A DNA stretch of 64,000 nucleotides from an uncultured Eubacterium sp. (GTDB lineage Bacteria; Bacillota; Clostridia; Lachnospirales; Lachnospiraceae): contig CAMWXD010000013.1 of assembly GCA_947178105.1 (NCBI GenBank), positions 16,675 to 80,674 on the forward strand. Reading direction: 5' to 3'. The translations under genes and the position numbers were made by a program. Under the pieces are notes generated by a model. It did no database searches, was not told the origin of the DNA, and worked only from the letters and a program-made list of their open reading frames with translations. The first letter of the stretch is position 1; each line of letters opens with the position of its first letter. Positions 17,517 through 29,630 of this stretch are shown piece by piece.

Positions 17517-17768
17517 TTAACTTTTTAAAAACCCGCGCAGGCCTGTAATCTCCTTTGCCTTCTGCATCAGGTCTTTTTCATTTGCCTTTAAATAAAAACG
17601 AAGCGACGCCAGCTCTTTATCCGAAAAGCCCTGGGATTTTTCGATCTTACCGCCCGGTATGATCCCTTCCGCGAAATCCTTTTCGCCGTTTCTTGCAAAC
17701 CTTACTTTTACAACTCTTTCCTTCCCCTGCTTTAAAAAGCCTGTATAAGTTAACGATACGTCTTCCAT
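17517..17768 (-). CDS. Small conserved-looking protein of unknown function
   Basis: The 83-residue product (MEDVSLTYTGFLKQGKERVV) is charged, soluble and begins with predicted beta strands followed by a helix (DKELASLRFYLKANEKDLMQ). No family is recognised. It sits between the two-component operon and sigG, on the minus strand and divergent from sigG. GGGAGGTCGGCGC precedes the ATG. Confidence 0.6.
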   Translation of the reverse strand: MEDVSLTYTGFLKQGKERVVKVRFARNGEKDFAEGIIPGGKIEKSQGFSDKELASLRFYLKANEKDLMQKAKEITGLRGFLKS

Positions 17769-17882
17769 GCGCCGACCTCCCTGTACTGTGCGTATACTAC
17801 AAGTGCTTATTCTATATATATCGGATCATTTTGACTGTTTCTTAACAAAAAATCACCAAAAATGCCAGCCTGATTTTTTTAT

Positions 17883-17911
17883 GAATATTTTTGGCAATTT
17901 CGCGCATTCTT
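17883..17911 (+). promoter_or_regulatory. Sigma-G (or sigma-F) type promoter of sigG
   Basis: GAATA (17883-17887), a 17-base spacer and CATTCTT (17905-17911) fit the sigma-G consensus (GHATR, 17-18 bases, CATWHTA) except for the last base. The sigG ribosome site follows 15 bases downstream. This fits the known autoregulation of sigG. Confidence 0.55.
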
Positions 17912-17938
17912 TTATTATCAATCATCCGGAGGTTAACT

Positions 17939-18721
17939 ATGGCTGTCTATAAAGTTGAAATCTGCGGCGTAAACACTGCAAAGCTGCCAGTATTAAAAGA
18001 ATCAGAAAAAGAAGAACTGTTTAAGCGAATCAAACAGGGCGACCATGAAGCCAGAGAACAGTATATCAACGGCAACCTGCGCCTTGTCTTAAGCGTAATA
18101 AAGCGTTTTTCCAACCATCACGAAAACGTGGACGACCTGTTCCAGATCGGATGCATCGGCTTAATTAAATCCATCGACAATTTTGACCCGACAATGGGGG
18201 TAAAATTCTCCACTTATGCTGTGCCTATGATCATCGGAGAAGTGCGGCGCTACCTGCGGGACAACAACAGCATCCGTGTCTCCCGCTCCCTCAGGGACAA
18301 TGCATACAAAGCAATCCACGCAAAGGAAGTCTTAACCCGCACCTCCAACCAGGAGCCGACCTTGGATGAGATCGCCAAGGAAGCCGGGCTTACCAAAGCC
18401 GAGATTGTATTTGCCCTGGACGCCATTCAAACGCCGGTCAGCCTGTATGAGCCAGTCTATACCGATGGGGGCGATACGCTGTATGTCATGGACCAGATCT
18501 CAGACAAAAAAAACAAAGAATCCAAATGGATCGAATCGCTGTCCTTATCCGATGCGATGCAGCGGTTAAATGACAGGGAAAACTATATTATCAAGCTGCG
18601 CTTTTTTGAAGGGAAGACACAAATGGAAGTCGCAGAAGAAATCCATATCTCCCAGGCGCAGGTATCGAGGCTGGAAAAATCGGCGCTGAAAAGTATGCAA
18701 AATTACTTGTCGCTGACGTAG
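17939..18721 (+). CDS. sigG: RNA polymerase sporulation sigma factor SigG
   Basis: The 260-residue sigma factor has the SigG N-terminal signature KVEICGVNTAKLPVL, region 2 (NLRLVLSVIKRFSNH, DDLFQIGCIGLIKSIDNFDP), region 3 and a C-terminal region 4 helix-turn-helix (MEVAEEIHISQAQVSRLEKSA). SigG drives late forespore gene expression. GGAGGTTAACT precedes the ATG at 17939; an upstream ATG at 17891 lies within the promoter region and is rejected. In most Clostridia it follows sigE; here sigE is about 8 kb away on the opposite strand. Confidence 0.95.
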   Translation: MAVYKVEICGVNTAKLPVLKESEKEELFKRIKQGDHEAREQYINGNLRLVLSVIKRFSNHHENVDDLFQIGCIGLIKSIDNFDPTMGVKFSTYAVPMIIGEVRRYLRDNNSIRVSRSLRDNAYKAIHAKEVLTRTSNQEPTLDEIAKEAGLTKAEIVFALDAIQTPVSLYEPVYTDGGDTLYVMDQISDKKNKESKWIESLSLSDAMQRLNDRENYIIKLRFFEGKTQMEVAEEIHISQAQVSRLEKSALKSMQNYLSLT

Positions 18722-18740
18722 ACAAGTGAAAACCAAACAA

Positions 18741-18784
18741 GAAACCGCAGCAGCCTGCTTGACCCGGCTTCTGCGGTTTCCTGT
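18741..18784 (+). terminator. Terminator of sigG
   Basis: GAAACCGCAG (18741-18750) pairs with CTGCGGTTTC (18771-18780), 20 bases after the sigG stop. Confidence 0.8.
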
Positions 18785-18828
18785 TTTCGTATCTGTTTTC
18801 GTATTTGTTTTCGTATCTATTTTCGCCT
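18781..18828. repeat. Four 12-base tandem repeats
   Basis: Four units of the form CTGTTTTCGTAT follow the sigG terminator, the last one degenerate. No coding or regulatory role is evident. Confidence 0.8.
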
Positions 18829-18872
18829 ATTTTGATATCTATGCGCAAAGCGCCTGAAAAATGGATTCGCCT

Positions 18873-22198
<3,326 letters not shown>

Positions 22199-22213
22199 GT
22201 TTGCTCCTCCAGT

Positions 22214-23047
22214 TTATTCATTCTGATTGATGCGGTTTAAATGCAGCGCAAGATACAAAATCTCCCCTTCGCCTACTTCCCATCCATACGTCTGGTTTAA
22301 AAAACCGGCGATCTTTTTTGCACATTTAAAATCCTTCGGGCATTTTTGTGCAATCACCCTTGCAATATCCAAATCCATCTCCAGCACTTCCCCATTCATC
22401 TGTCTCCTCACAAAATACCGCACATGTGTGATAAACCTGCTCACATGAAAGCTGTTCTCATGAAACTCCCTGCCATAAAACAGCTTCGCGATATTTAAAA
22501 TATTCTGAATGATCTTTGTATACATCATCGTCTTTTGCATACCGCTCGTACTGAAGTTTGCATTGATAAAATGCAGGGCGATAAAAGCCGCCTCCTGTTT
22601 TGGGATGTCATACCCCGTCTTTTTGCGCAGCGCTTTTACCACTTCCGTGGCATATGTATATTCCTGCGGATAGATCAGCCGGATATCCCACTCCAGCGGC
22701 GTCCCAATATAGATCCCGCTTCTTGCGCGCTCCATCATCATTCCCAAGTGGTCTGATAAAGTCAGCAGAATACTGTCGTTGCAGCGGTAGCCAAGCCTCT
22801 CTTCGCCCCGCTTTATGATATCGCTGGCCAGTTCAATATCATTGACGGTAATCCGTTTCAAAAGGCTGTCAAAATCCTTCCTGCCGCTCCTTCCATTCAG
22901 TACAAAATGTTTTTCCACCAGAGACGGGTCTACATGCTGCCCCGCCTTTACATGAAATGCAACGCCGCGCCCCATGACTACGGATTCTTTCCGCTCATCG
23001 TCCAGCACCAATGCTACATTGTTGTTTAATGCTTTTATCAGCTTCAT
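22214..23047 (-). CDS. licT: BglG/LicT-family transcription antiterminator
   Basis: The 277-residue protein has the N-terminal RNA-binding domain (MKLIKALNNNVALVLDD, GRGVAFHVKAGQ) and two PRD domains, with the typical regulatory histidines (SDHLGMMMER; YIALH-type segments AAFIALHFINAN and LYLALHLNRI). When beta-glucosides are present it binds an RNA hairpin in the leader and prevents termination. A matching leader lies upstream at 23098-23165. Confidence 0.95.
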   Translation of the reverse strand: MKLIKALNNNVALVLDDERKESVVMGRGVAFHVKAGQHVDPSLVEKHFVLNGRSGRKDFDSLLKRITVNDIELASDIIKRGEERLGYRCNDSILLTLSDHLGMMMERARSGIYIGTPLEWDIRLIYPQEYTYATEVVKALRKKTGYDIPKQEAAFIALHFINANFSTSGMQKTMMYTKIIQNILNIAKLFYGREFHENSFHVSRFITHVRYFVRRQMNGEVLEMDLDIARVIAQKCPKDFKCAKKIAGFLNQTYGWEVGEGEILYLALHLNRINQNE

Positions 23048-23097
23048 CGTGATTCCCTCCCTGGCTCCATTTCTTTCTGCTTTTTAGGACAAAAAAA

Positions 23098-23165
23098 GGC
23101 ATGACCTCTAAGCTGCACAATATCTGTACAACCATCAGTCATGCCTGCTTTACCAGTAACACTCT
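23098..23165 (-). promoter_or_regulatory. LicT-type RAT antiterminator overlapping a terminator
   Basis: On the minus strand GTGTTACTGGTAAAGCAGGC (23145-23164) resembles the ribonucleic antiterminator sequence of bgl operons. It overlaps the first arm of a terminator (GGCATGAC at 23138-23145 with GTCATGCC at 23098-23105) followed by T8. The two structures exclude each other, so LicT binding would allow read-through into licT-bglF-bglA. Confidence 0.85.
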
Positions 23166-23171
23166 ATTTAA

Positions 23172-23200
23172 ACTTTACACCAGAAATGCGGTTTTGTCAA
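23172..23200 (-). promoter_or_regulatory. Promoter of the licT-bglF-bglA operon
   Basis: TTGACA (23195-23200) and TAAAGT (23172-23177) are 17 bases apart on the minus strand, just upstream of the antiterminator. Confidence 0.75.
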
Positions 23201-23323
23201 TATAAAATTTTTGCAAGTTTTGTTGCTCAACCGATACCCGGCAACAGGGAGGAGGTGTCAACATTGAGTTTCTTATTTCTTTTTTATCCACTGTTACGGC
23301 TGGTGTAGCTTGCCTACATTTTA

Positions 23324-24556
23324 TTATTTTCTGTTCGAAAACCGCTTATACAGCTTTACATGGTCATAAATGCATTTCCAGCTCCCCTGCGCGTCTGCGG
23401 TGACACAGATATATTGCCTGTCTTTTGTGTCTACGCCGTAGCTGACTGCACAGCTCCCCGCCTCGGACACGTAGCCGGTCTTGGCACACAGTACCTCTCC
23501 TCCGGTATCCTTGTCCTCAATCCGCCGCAAAAACCAGTTGGAAAGCACCATCCCCTCCGGATTCTGCTTTGTCTTGGAAGTCGTGTAGGTATGTGCAGAG
23601 AGCACCTCGCGGCACAAGCTGTTTTCAAGAGCCGCCTGCATAATCACGGCAAGGTCAAACAGCGTGCAATAATGGTCTTTATCATAGATGCCGATGCAGT
23701 TTGTAAAATGCGCTGTTTCGGACAATCCAAGCTCTTCCAGCTTTTCATTCATCAGCTTTACAAACGCTTTTTCGGAGCCTGCCACATATTCTGCAAGCCC
23801 AAGCGCCGCATCTGCGCCGGACGGCAGGATCAGCCCGTACAGCAGGTCTTTGACCGTTACTTTTTCATTGATCCCAAACCCGGCGACGCTGCATTCGTTC
23901 ACATAGCAGTAATCTGTTATTTCTACCGTAATTTTAAACTTATCGTCCAAATTTGGCGTATCGCCAAGCTGCTCCACCGCAGTCAACAGCGTCAGCACCT
24001 TTGTCATGGAAGCAGGGACAATCCGCTCTGTCTCATCCTTGCCGGCAAGGACTGTTTGATTATCCGCATCCAGCAGCACCGCGTAGTTACTGGAAATACC
24101 GCCTCCAAGCGTCCTCGTCTTTTCCAGATACTGGTAGCCGTCGACCTGACTGTATGTTTGCGCATCGTCTGGATCTGAGGTACCAGAGCCTGCGTCTGTT
24201 TCATCTGCACCTGCATCTGATGTGCCGGATTGTGCTCCTGTATCTTCCGGCTGCTGTGCATCGGTTCCTGTTTCTGTGCCGTCCTTGGATGTTTGCTGCG
24301 TGCCTGGCTCATCTGCCACTGTCAACTGTCCTGTGTCCGTACCTGCTGCGGCTTTCCCGGCTCCCGGATTTTGTTTTCCATCCTTTGCCGCCTTTTGGAC
24401 GGTAAAGAAAACGCCTGCGAAAAGGGCTGTCAGGATCAGCACAATGGCGAGCGTCCTTTGCAGGAACCTCCTCCTTCGTTTTTTTGCACGAAGCTGTTCT
24501 TTTTTGTGCAGTACCTGTAGCCAGAGCAGGTCATCTTCTTTTTGTCTTTTACTCAT
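23324..24556 (-). CDS. D-alanyl-D-alanine carboxypeptidase (S11 family PBP)
   Basis: The product of 410 residues has a short cytosolic N-terminus, one membrane helix (about 37-55), a Ser/Thr/Gly/Asp-rich linker to about 140, and the penicillin-binding domain with SMTK (active Ser), the second motif SGAD (Asn of the usual SGN is replaced by Ala, seen in related proteins) and KTGY. It would trim the terminal D-Ala from peptidoglycan stem peptides outside the membrane. The ATG at 24556 has GGAGATATC upstream; the frame to 24640 is not supported. It lies between the bgl leader and the metallo-hydrolase gene. Confidence 0.9.
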   Translation of the reverse strand: MSKRQKEDDLLWLQVLHKKEQLRAKKRRRRFLQRTLAIVLILTALFAGVFFTVQKAAKDGKQNPGAGKAAAGTDTGQLTVADEPGTQQTSKDGTETGTDAQQPEDTGAQSGTSDAGADETDAGSGTSDPDDAQTYSQVDGYQYLEKTRTLGGGISSNYAVLLDADNQTVLAGKDETERIVPASMTKVLTLLTAVEQLGDTPNLDDKFKITVEITDYCYVNECSVAGFGINEKVTVKDLLYGLILPSGADAALGLAEYVAGSEKAFVKLMNEKLEELGLSETAHFTNCIGIYDKDHYCTLFDLAVIMQAALENSLCREVLSAHTYTTSKTKQNPEGMVLSNWFLRRIEDKDTGGEVLCAKTGYVSEAGSCAVSYGVDTKDRQYICVTADAQGSWKCIYDHVKLYKRFSNRK

Positions 24557-24645
24557 GATATCTCCATTCCGCCGCCCTTTGACAGAGCAGCCCATAGACA
24601 ATCGTTTTCTGGGCACGCCCTGGTGCGGCGGCATATCCATATGTA

Positions 24646-26247
24646 TTATTTACTCCATTTTTCACACAATGCATTGATCTGGTCTGCAAATTTTGCCAGC
24701 TCTTTGTTTGGCCTGCCCTCCAGCTTGTGAATCAGGCCAATCAGGCGTTCGCCGGCAGCCAGCAGCCTTGCAAATACGTTCGTAGACGCCTTGGCAGACT
24801 TCGCCTGCTTGAGCGTACGCTGGCGCTGTCCCTGCTTGATCTGTAAGCCAGTCAGCAGGTCATAGGTGTCCCCGCTGTACGGCGCATTGGCATCATAGCC
24901 AAATTCCTGATGCAGGTGCGCTGCAAAATCATCTGTAACCTGATCTTCCCCATGTACGATAAAAAACTTTGGCGCACTTTGTGCAAACTCGCCCGCCCAG
25001 CGGGTAAGCTGCCCTTTGTCCGCATGGCCGCTGATGCCCGGCAGGTTCAGGATCTTGGCATTGACTTCCACCGTCTCGCCGAACAGCCGCACCTGCTTGG
25101 CACCGTTGAGCAAGAAATTGCCTAGCGTCCCTGGCACCTGGTAGCCTACAAATATAATTGTAGAATCCTTTCTCCACAAGTTGTGCTTTAAATGATGCCG
25201 GATCCTGCCAGCCTCGCACATACCGGAAGCGGACAGGATCACGACCGGTTTTTTAATAAAATTAATCGCTTTGGACTCGTCGCTTGTGACAGAAGTCTTA
25301 AGCCCTTCAAAACGCAGCGGATTCACCCCTTCGGCAATCAGTTCCTTTGCTTCGTCATTAAAACAGACCGCATTGTTTTTGTGGAATACATTCGTCGCTT
25401 CCACGGAAAGCGGGCTGTCCACATATACCTCAAAATCCTCAAACCCTGGCAGCAGATGCTCTGACTTGATCCTGCGCATAAAAAACAAAAGCTCCTGCGT
25501 ACGCCCTACGGAAAACGCCGGGATTACGACATTCCCGCCGCGGATAAACGTTTCTTTGATAACCTCTGCCAGCGTCACCGCATAATCCGGCGGCGCAGCG
25601 TGCATCTTATTGCCGTAGGTAGATTCCATAATAACGTAATCCGCTTCTTTTATGTATTCCGGGTTGCGGATCAGCGGGCGTTCCCCTGTCCCGATATCGC
25701 CGGAAAATACCAGTTTTTTCGTCTGTGCATCTTCCGTCATCCACAGCTCCACGCTCGCCGAGCCAAGCAGGTGCCCTGCATCTACAAAACGTACTTTTAC
25801 GTCCTCGCTTACCTCGATCTGTGCATCATACTCACATGGAATAAAATGCCCCAACACGCCAATAGCATCATCCATATCGTACAGCGGCGTCACTTCCGGG
25901 TTGCCGGCACGCCTTGCCTTGCGGTTTTTCCATTCCGCTTCAAACATCTGGATATGCGCACTGTCCTTTAACATAATATTGCACAGCTCGCAGGTCGCCT
26001 TTGTCGCAAAAACCTGTCCCCTGAATCCCTTGCTGTACAAAAGCGGCAGCAGCCCGGAATGGTCAATATGGGCATGTGTCACAAACACATAGTCAATCGC
26101 CGCGGCATTGACCGGTATTTCCTGGTTTACATACAAATCCGGCCCCTGTTCCATCCCACAATCGACCAGCATGTTTTTTCCCGCAGACTGTATAAAATGA
26201 CAGCTTCCAGTCACCTCGTGCGCAGCTCCTAAAAATTCCAACAGCAT
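24646..26247 (-). CDS. Beta-CASP metallo-beta-lactamase RNase/hydrolase (Ysh1-like)
   Basis: The product of 533 residues has the metallo-beta-lactamase motif THAHIDHSG at its N-terminus and further metal ligands (DAGHLLGSAS, FSGDIG), a beta-CASP domain (PAFSVGRTQELL, SASGMCEAGRI) and the C-terminal ISGHAD motif. These proteins are RNA-processing nucleases by family. The ATG at 26247 (MLLEFLGAAHEVTGSC) has AAAGGAGAGGG upstream; the frame open to 26439 has none. A terminator-like hairpin lies upstream at 26386-26417. Confidence 0.9.
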   Translation of the reverse strand: MLLEFLGAAHEVTGSCHFIQSAGKNMLVDCGMEQGPDLYVNQEIPVNAAAIDYVFVTHAHIDHSGLLPLLYSKGFRGQVFATKATCELCNIMLKDSAHIQMFEAEWKNRKARRAGNPEVTPLYDMDDAIGVLGHFIPCEYDAQIEVSEDVKVRFVDAGHLLGSASVELWMTEDAQTKKLVFSGDIGTGERPLIRNPEYIKEADYVIMESTYGNKMHAAPPDYAVTLAEVIKETFIRGGNVVIPAFSVGRTQELLFFMRRIKSEHLLPGFEDFEVYVDSPLSVEATNVFHKNNAVCFNDEAKELIAEGVNPLRFEGLKTSVTSDESKAINFIKKPVVILSASGMCEAGRIRHHLKHNLWRKDSTIIFVGYQVPGTLGNFLLNGAKQVRLFGETVEVNAKILNLPGISGHADKGQLTRWAGEFAQSAPKFFIVHGEDQVTDDFAAHLHQEFGYDANAPYSGDTYDLLTGLQIKQGQRQRTLKQAKSAKASTNVFARLLAAGERLIGLIHKLEGRPNKELAKFADQINALCEKWSK

Positions 26248-26385
26248 AATACCCTCTCCTTTCTGTAAGCAGAACAGGCGCCTTCCTATTCTTCTGCCTG
26301 CTCTTTCTTTCTGTACTCCCACCAAACTGTATATTGATATTATACCATTTTCCGGCAAATAGATAAATAGCTTTTTTAACAACAA

Positions 26386-26417
26386 AAAGGCTTTCGGTAC
26401 CAAAAACCAAAAGCCTT
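26386..26417. terminator. Terminator of spoIIGA-sigE
   Basis: AAGGCTTT and AAAGCCTT arms enclose a short loop, with T runs in both directions. On the minus strand it lies just after sigE. Confidence 0.75.
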
Positions 26418-26422
26418 CTTTT

Positions 26423-27163
26423 TTACTCAAACCGCACAATCTCCCTGCGCAGCCGCTTCATAATCTTTTTTTCCAGCCTGGATATATATGACTGCGAGAT
26501 GCCCATTAAATCTGCTACCTCCTTTTGCGTCATCTCGTTCCCTTCCGGGGTATTATACCCAAAACGCAGCTCTACGATCATCTTTTCCCTGCCGGAAAGG
26601 CGTTCTACTGCATTGCGCAGCAGTTTCTTTTCTACTTCTGACTCCATATCCTTGGAAATAATATCATCGTCTGTGCCGAGGATATCTGACAAAAGCAGTT
26701 CATTTCCGTCCCAGTCCACGTTTAACGGCTCGTCGATCGAGACTTCCAGCTTGGTCTTACTCGTCCTGCGCAGGTGCATCAGAATCTCGTTTTCAATACA
26801 GCGCGAGGCGTAGGTCGCCAGCTTGATATTTTTGGTCGGGTTAAACGTATTGATCGCTTTGATCAGCCCAATCGTCCCAATGGAGATCAGGTCTTCGACG
26901 CCGACACCCGTATTGTCAAATTTTTTTGCTATGTATACGACAAGCCGCAGGTTATGCTCGATCAGAAGGCTTTTTGCCTCCTCCGTCTCCCTGCCTTCCC
27001 CTGCAAGCTTTGCGATGCAGGCATTCTCCTGCTCCGGCTCCAGCGGCGACGGCAGGACATCCGTCCCTCCGATATACCATACCTCCTGCTCTGGTTCTTT
27101 CCAATGCAGCATATAGTGAAATGTGCCGATCATCCTTTGTATGATAGTATCTGTCCGTTTCAT
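26423..27163 (-). CDS. sigE: RNA polymerase sporulation sigma factor SigE
   Basis: The 246-residue product matches SigE: an N-terminal pro-like segment ([20 protein letters not shown]), then [56 protein letters not shown], and region 4 [20 protein letters not shown]. SigE drives early mother-cell transcription and is made as a precursor cut by SpoIIGA. GGAGGCAGAT precedes the ATG at 27163. It is co-directional with spoIIGA, 26 bases downstream. SigG is not adjacent, unlike the common Clostridia order. Confidence 0.96.
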   Translation of the reverse strand: MKRTDTIIQRMIGTFHYMLHWKEPEQEVWYIGGTDVLPSPLEPEQENACIAKLAGEGRETEEAKSLLIEHNLRLVVYIAKKFDNTGVGVEDLISIGTIGLIKAINTFNPTKNIKLATYASRCIENEILMHLRRTSKTKLEVSIDEPLNVDWDGNELLLSDILGTDDDIISKDMESEVEKKLLRNAVERLSGREKMIVELRFGYNTPEGNEMTQKEVADLMGISQSYISRLEKKIMKRLRREIVRFE

Positions 27164-27189
27164 ATCTGCCTCCTGTTTTTCGATTCCTG

Positions 27190-28002
27190 TCATTTTCTTT
27201 TCCTGCGGTTTTCTTCCGCAATTTCAGATTCCTGCGGATTTATAATCATCTGATATGTTTTTTTCTCAAACAAGGCATGGTCTGCAAGCCCAAGCACAGC
27301 CCCTTGTATGCTCCTTGCGCCGCCATCGTATACATAGTGCAGTTCTTCCACGGTGACGGCTTCCAACAGCCCATGCCGGCAGCCAAGCGACTCATACGGG
27401 ATCAGCCGTACAGCGGACGGGCGCCCGTATGCCGCTTCATAAACACGCCGGTCGATCATGCTGACCCGCTTTCCTGTATAAGGGTCTTTCAGCAGGTTGC
27501 CGCTGTCTGAAAGCGCCTGCACTGTAATGCAGGTTCCATGCTCTGTGACCTGCGCCTGAAAATACCGGGCGCGGCTTAAGCGCCTGCCAAACCAAAGCAC
27601 TGCGCCGGAAAGCACGGCAAGCGCCGCAAACAGCGCCATCTCATACGAAAACAGCCCTCTCCCTTTCGCATACAGCCATTCCACTGTCCCGCCGATTATA
27701 ATAAATGCGAAATAGCCAACGCATAAGTCCGAAAAAAAATCCTGTTTTGATTTTTCTCGAAAACAAAAAAACAAAAGCGCTGGATTGACCAGAAAATGCA
27801 CTGCAATAAGATAAGCCGCCGGATGCCGGCAGGCTAAAAACACCAGGCAGCTTGTCAGTGTGCCCGCTGCCGCACCTGCTAAAATACGCAGCGCACGTAC
27901 GTTTCTCTTTCGAAACAAATTGACCGCCAACAGCGCTGCCAGGTCAACCAAAAAATTATTTACTGCCAGCACGTCTATGTATACTTCATAGATTGCACCC
28001 AC
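27190..28002 (-). CDS. spoIIGA: Sigma-E processing peptidase SpoIIGA
   Basis: The product of about 270 residues has an N-terminal membrane part (about five helices, [20 protein letters not shown]) and a C-terminal aspartic-protease-like domain with [12 protein letters not shown] (the DSGN motif). It cleaves the SigE precursor at the forespore septum. The start is odd: the frame has no ATG near the strong GGAGGTGG ribosome site (27999-28006). GTG at 28002 overlaps that site, and ATC at 27993 is at the right distance. A TTG at 28044 lies inside the putative promoter. I give GTG as the annotation start with low confidence in it. Confidence 0.85.
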   Translation of the reverse strand: MGAIYEVYIDVLAVNNFLVDLAALLAVNLFRKRNVRALRILAGAAAGTLTSCLVFLACRHPAAYLIAVHFLVNPALLFFCFREKSKQDFFSDLCVGYFAFIIIGGTVEWLYAKGRGLFSYEMALFAALAVLSGAVLWFGRRLSRARYFQAQVTEHGTCITVQALSDSGNLLKDPYTGKRVSMIDRRVYEAAYGRPSAVRLIPYESLGCRHGLLEAVTVEELHYVYDGGARSIQGAVLGLADHALFEKKTYQMIINPQESEIAEENRRKRK

Positions 28003-28021
28003 CTCCGTCCTGTATACGTCT

Positions 28022-28054
28022 ATTTTATTCCAAAACTTTTTCAAAAAATGTCAA
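28022..28054 (-). promoter_or_regulatory. Putative Spo0A-dependent spoIIGA promoter with long spacer
   Basis: TTGACA (28049-28054) and TAAAAT (28022-28027) lie 21 bases apart on the minus strand. A long spacer is the known feature of the B. subtilis spoIIG promoter, which needs Spo0A~P. TGTCAAA-like sequence overlaps the -35. Confidence 0.5.
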
Positions 28055-28250
28055 ACTTTCATACTTAAGGCATGTCTATCTCCTGCCGTATGGCAAACGC
28101 CGCCGGATGCAAATGCAGGCAATATAAAAACTGCCCAGATCAGGGAACGCTTCCCTCTCTCCAAGCAGTCTAAGCTTTTGTAATACATACCAAACACATT
28201 TTTCATTTTTCTCTTTAATACAAATGCATGTCCAACTACTATGTATACTT

Positions 28251-29483
28251 TTATTTTTTCGGATTCTGCAAAAATCCCGGAATCTTAATATCCTTGACCG
28301 GAACTGTGCTTTCCGGCTTTTTCGGCTTATTGATCCCATAAAGATTTTGCTGGCTTGTCTCTGTGCCTGCGCCTGCTGTATTCATGCCGCCGTATCCGCC
28401 TGCGGATACCGGATTGCCCGCCGCAGTCCCACGCCCAGGAAACGGAGTCGGCGCCGGCCGGGTTGCAGCGCCGGTATTTGCATATTTCATCCCCGGCATA
28501 CCAGGCATCAGGGACGGCTTCGGCTTGCTCTCCACATCTTCAATACCGGTCGCAATCACGGTAATCGTCGCCTCATCGGATCTGGATTCGTCATATTTTG
28601 CCCCGAAAATAATATTGGCATTTTCGCCCACAAGGTCACGCACATAGCCTACTGCATCGTTGGCGTCCAACAGCGAGATCGCGCCGGATATATTGATGAT
28701 TACATGCGTAGCCCCGCAGATGTCTGTATCCAGCAGCGGGGAAGAAACGGCAAGCTTAACCGCTTCAATCGCCTTTTCATCGCCTTTTGCCATACCAATA
28801 CCGATATGCGCCAGCCCTTTGTCCTTCATAACCGTCTGTACATCTGCAAAGTCCAGGTTGATCAGCGCCGGCAGGTTAATCAGGTCTGTGATTCCCTGCA
28901 CGCCCTGCTGGAGCACCTCGTCCGCTTTTTTTAAGGCATCCGGCATCGTCGTCCTGCGGTCTACGATTTCAAGCAGCTTGTCATTCGGAATCACGATCAG
29001 CGTGTCCACGCCTTCTTTTAAGCGTTCAATCCCGGAGATCGCATTGACCATGCGCGCCTTCGCTTCAAAGGTAAACGGTTTTGTAACAACGCCTACGGTT
29101 AAAATCCCCTTGTTTTTTGCAATCTTTGCCACAACCGGAGCTGCGCCTGTCCCAGTACCGCCGCCCATGCCGCACGTAACAAAGATCATGTCCGCCCCTT
29201 CGACGACCGAGGACAGCTCTTCTGCACTCTCCTCCGCAGCCTTCATGCCTACTTCTGGATCCGCTCCTGCACCAAGCCCTTTCGTCAGTTTTTCCCCGAT
29301 CTGGATAAGTGTAGGCGCCTTGCACAGCATCAATGCCTGTTTATCTGTATTTACTCCGACGAACTCCACACCGCCGATATTTTCATCAATCATTCTATTT
29401 ACCGCATTGTTACCTGCGCCACCGACCCCGATAACAATGATCTTTGCACTGGAATCTGCTTCTGTTGTTGTAATCTCAAGCAA
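28251..29483 (-). CDS. ftsZ: Cell division protein FtsZ
   Basis: The 410-residue tubulin-like GTPase has the GGGTGTG nucleotide signature ([14 protein letters not shown]), the N-terminal [20 protein letters not shown] and the T7-loop region ([11 protein letters not shown]). It polymerises at mid-cell and recruits the division machinery. It starts with TTG (29483), eight bases after GGAGG. The C-terminal linker is Gly/Pro/Asn-rich and ends with a peptide [11 protein letters not shown] that would bind partner proteins. It is last in the division cluster. Confidence 0.97.
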   Translation of the reverse strand: MLEITTTEADSSAKIIVIGVGGAGNNAVNRMIDENIGGVEFVGVNTDKQALMLCKAPTLIQIGEKLTKGLGAGADPEVGMKAAEESAEELSSVVEGADMIFVTCGMGGGTGTGAAPVVAKIAKNKGILTVGVVTKPFTFEAKARMVNAISGIERLKEGVDTLIVIPNDKLLEIVDRRTTMPDALKKADEVLQQGVQGITDLINLPALINLDFADVQTVMKDKGLAHIGIGMAKGDEKAIEAVKLAVSSPLLDTDICGATHVIINISGAISLLDANDAVGYVRDLVGENANIIFGAKYDESRSDEATITVIATGIEDVESKPKPSLMPGMPGMKYANTGAATRPAPTPFPGRGTAAGNPVSAGGYGGMNTAGAGTETSQQNLYGINKPKKPESTVPVKDIKIPGFLQNPKK

Positions 29484-29630
29484 AGGTAATACCTCCTTAA
29501 TTTATACATTATCCCGTGTCTACTTACCCAAGACACAAAAATATAGCTTCTGAATTCTATAATATTATTTTTTTCACATGAAATCAACCAGTTTTTTGAA
29601 AAAATATCAATTTTTGCCTGTATACCCCCT

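Noticed and set aside
28045..28250. Additional gene between ftsZ and spoIIGA
   Set aside because: The minus-strand frames have no ribosome site, and no terminator or conserved frame is seen.
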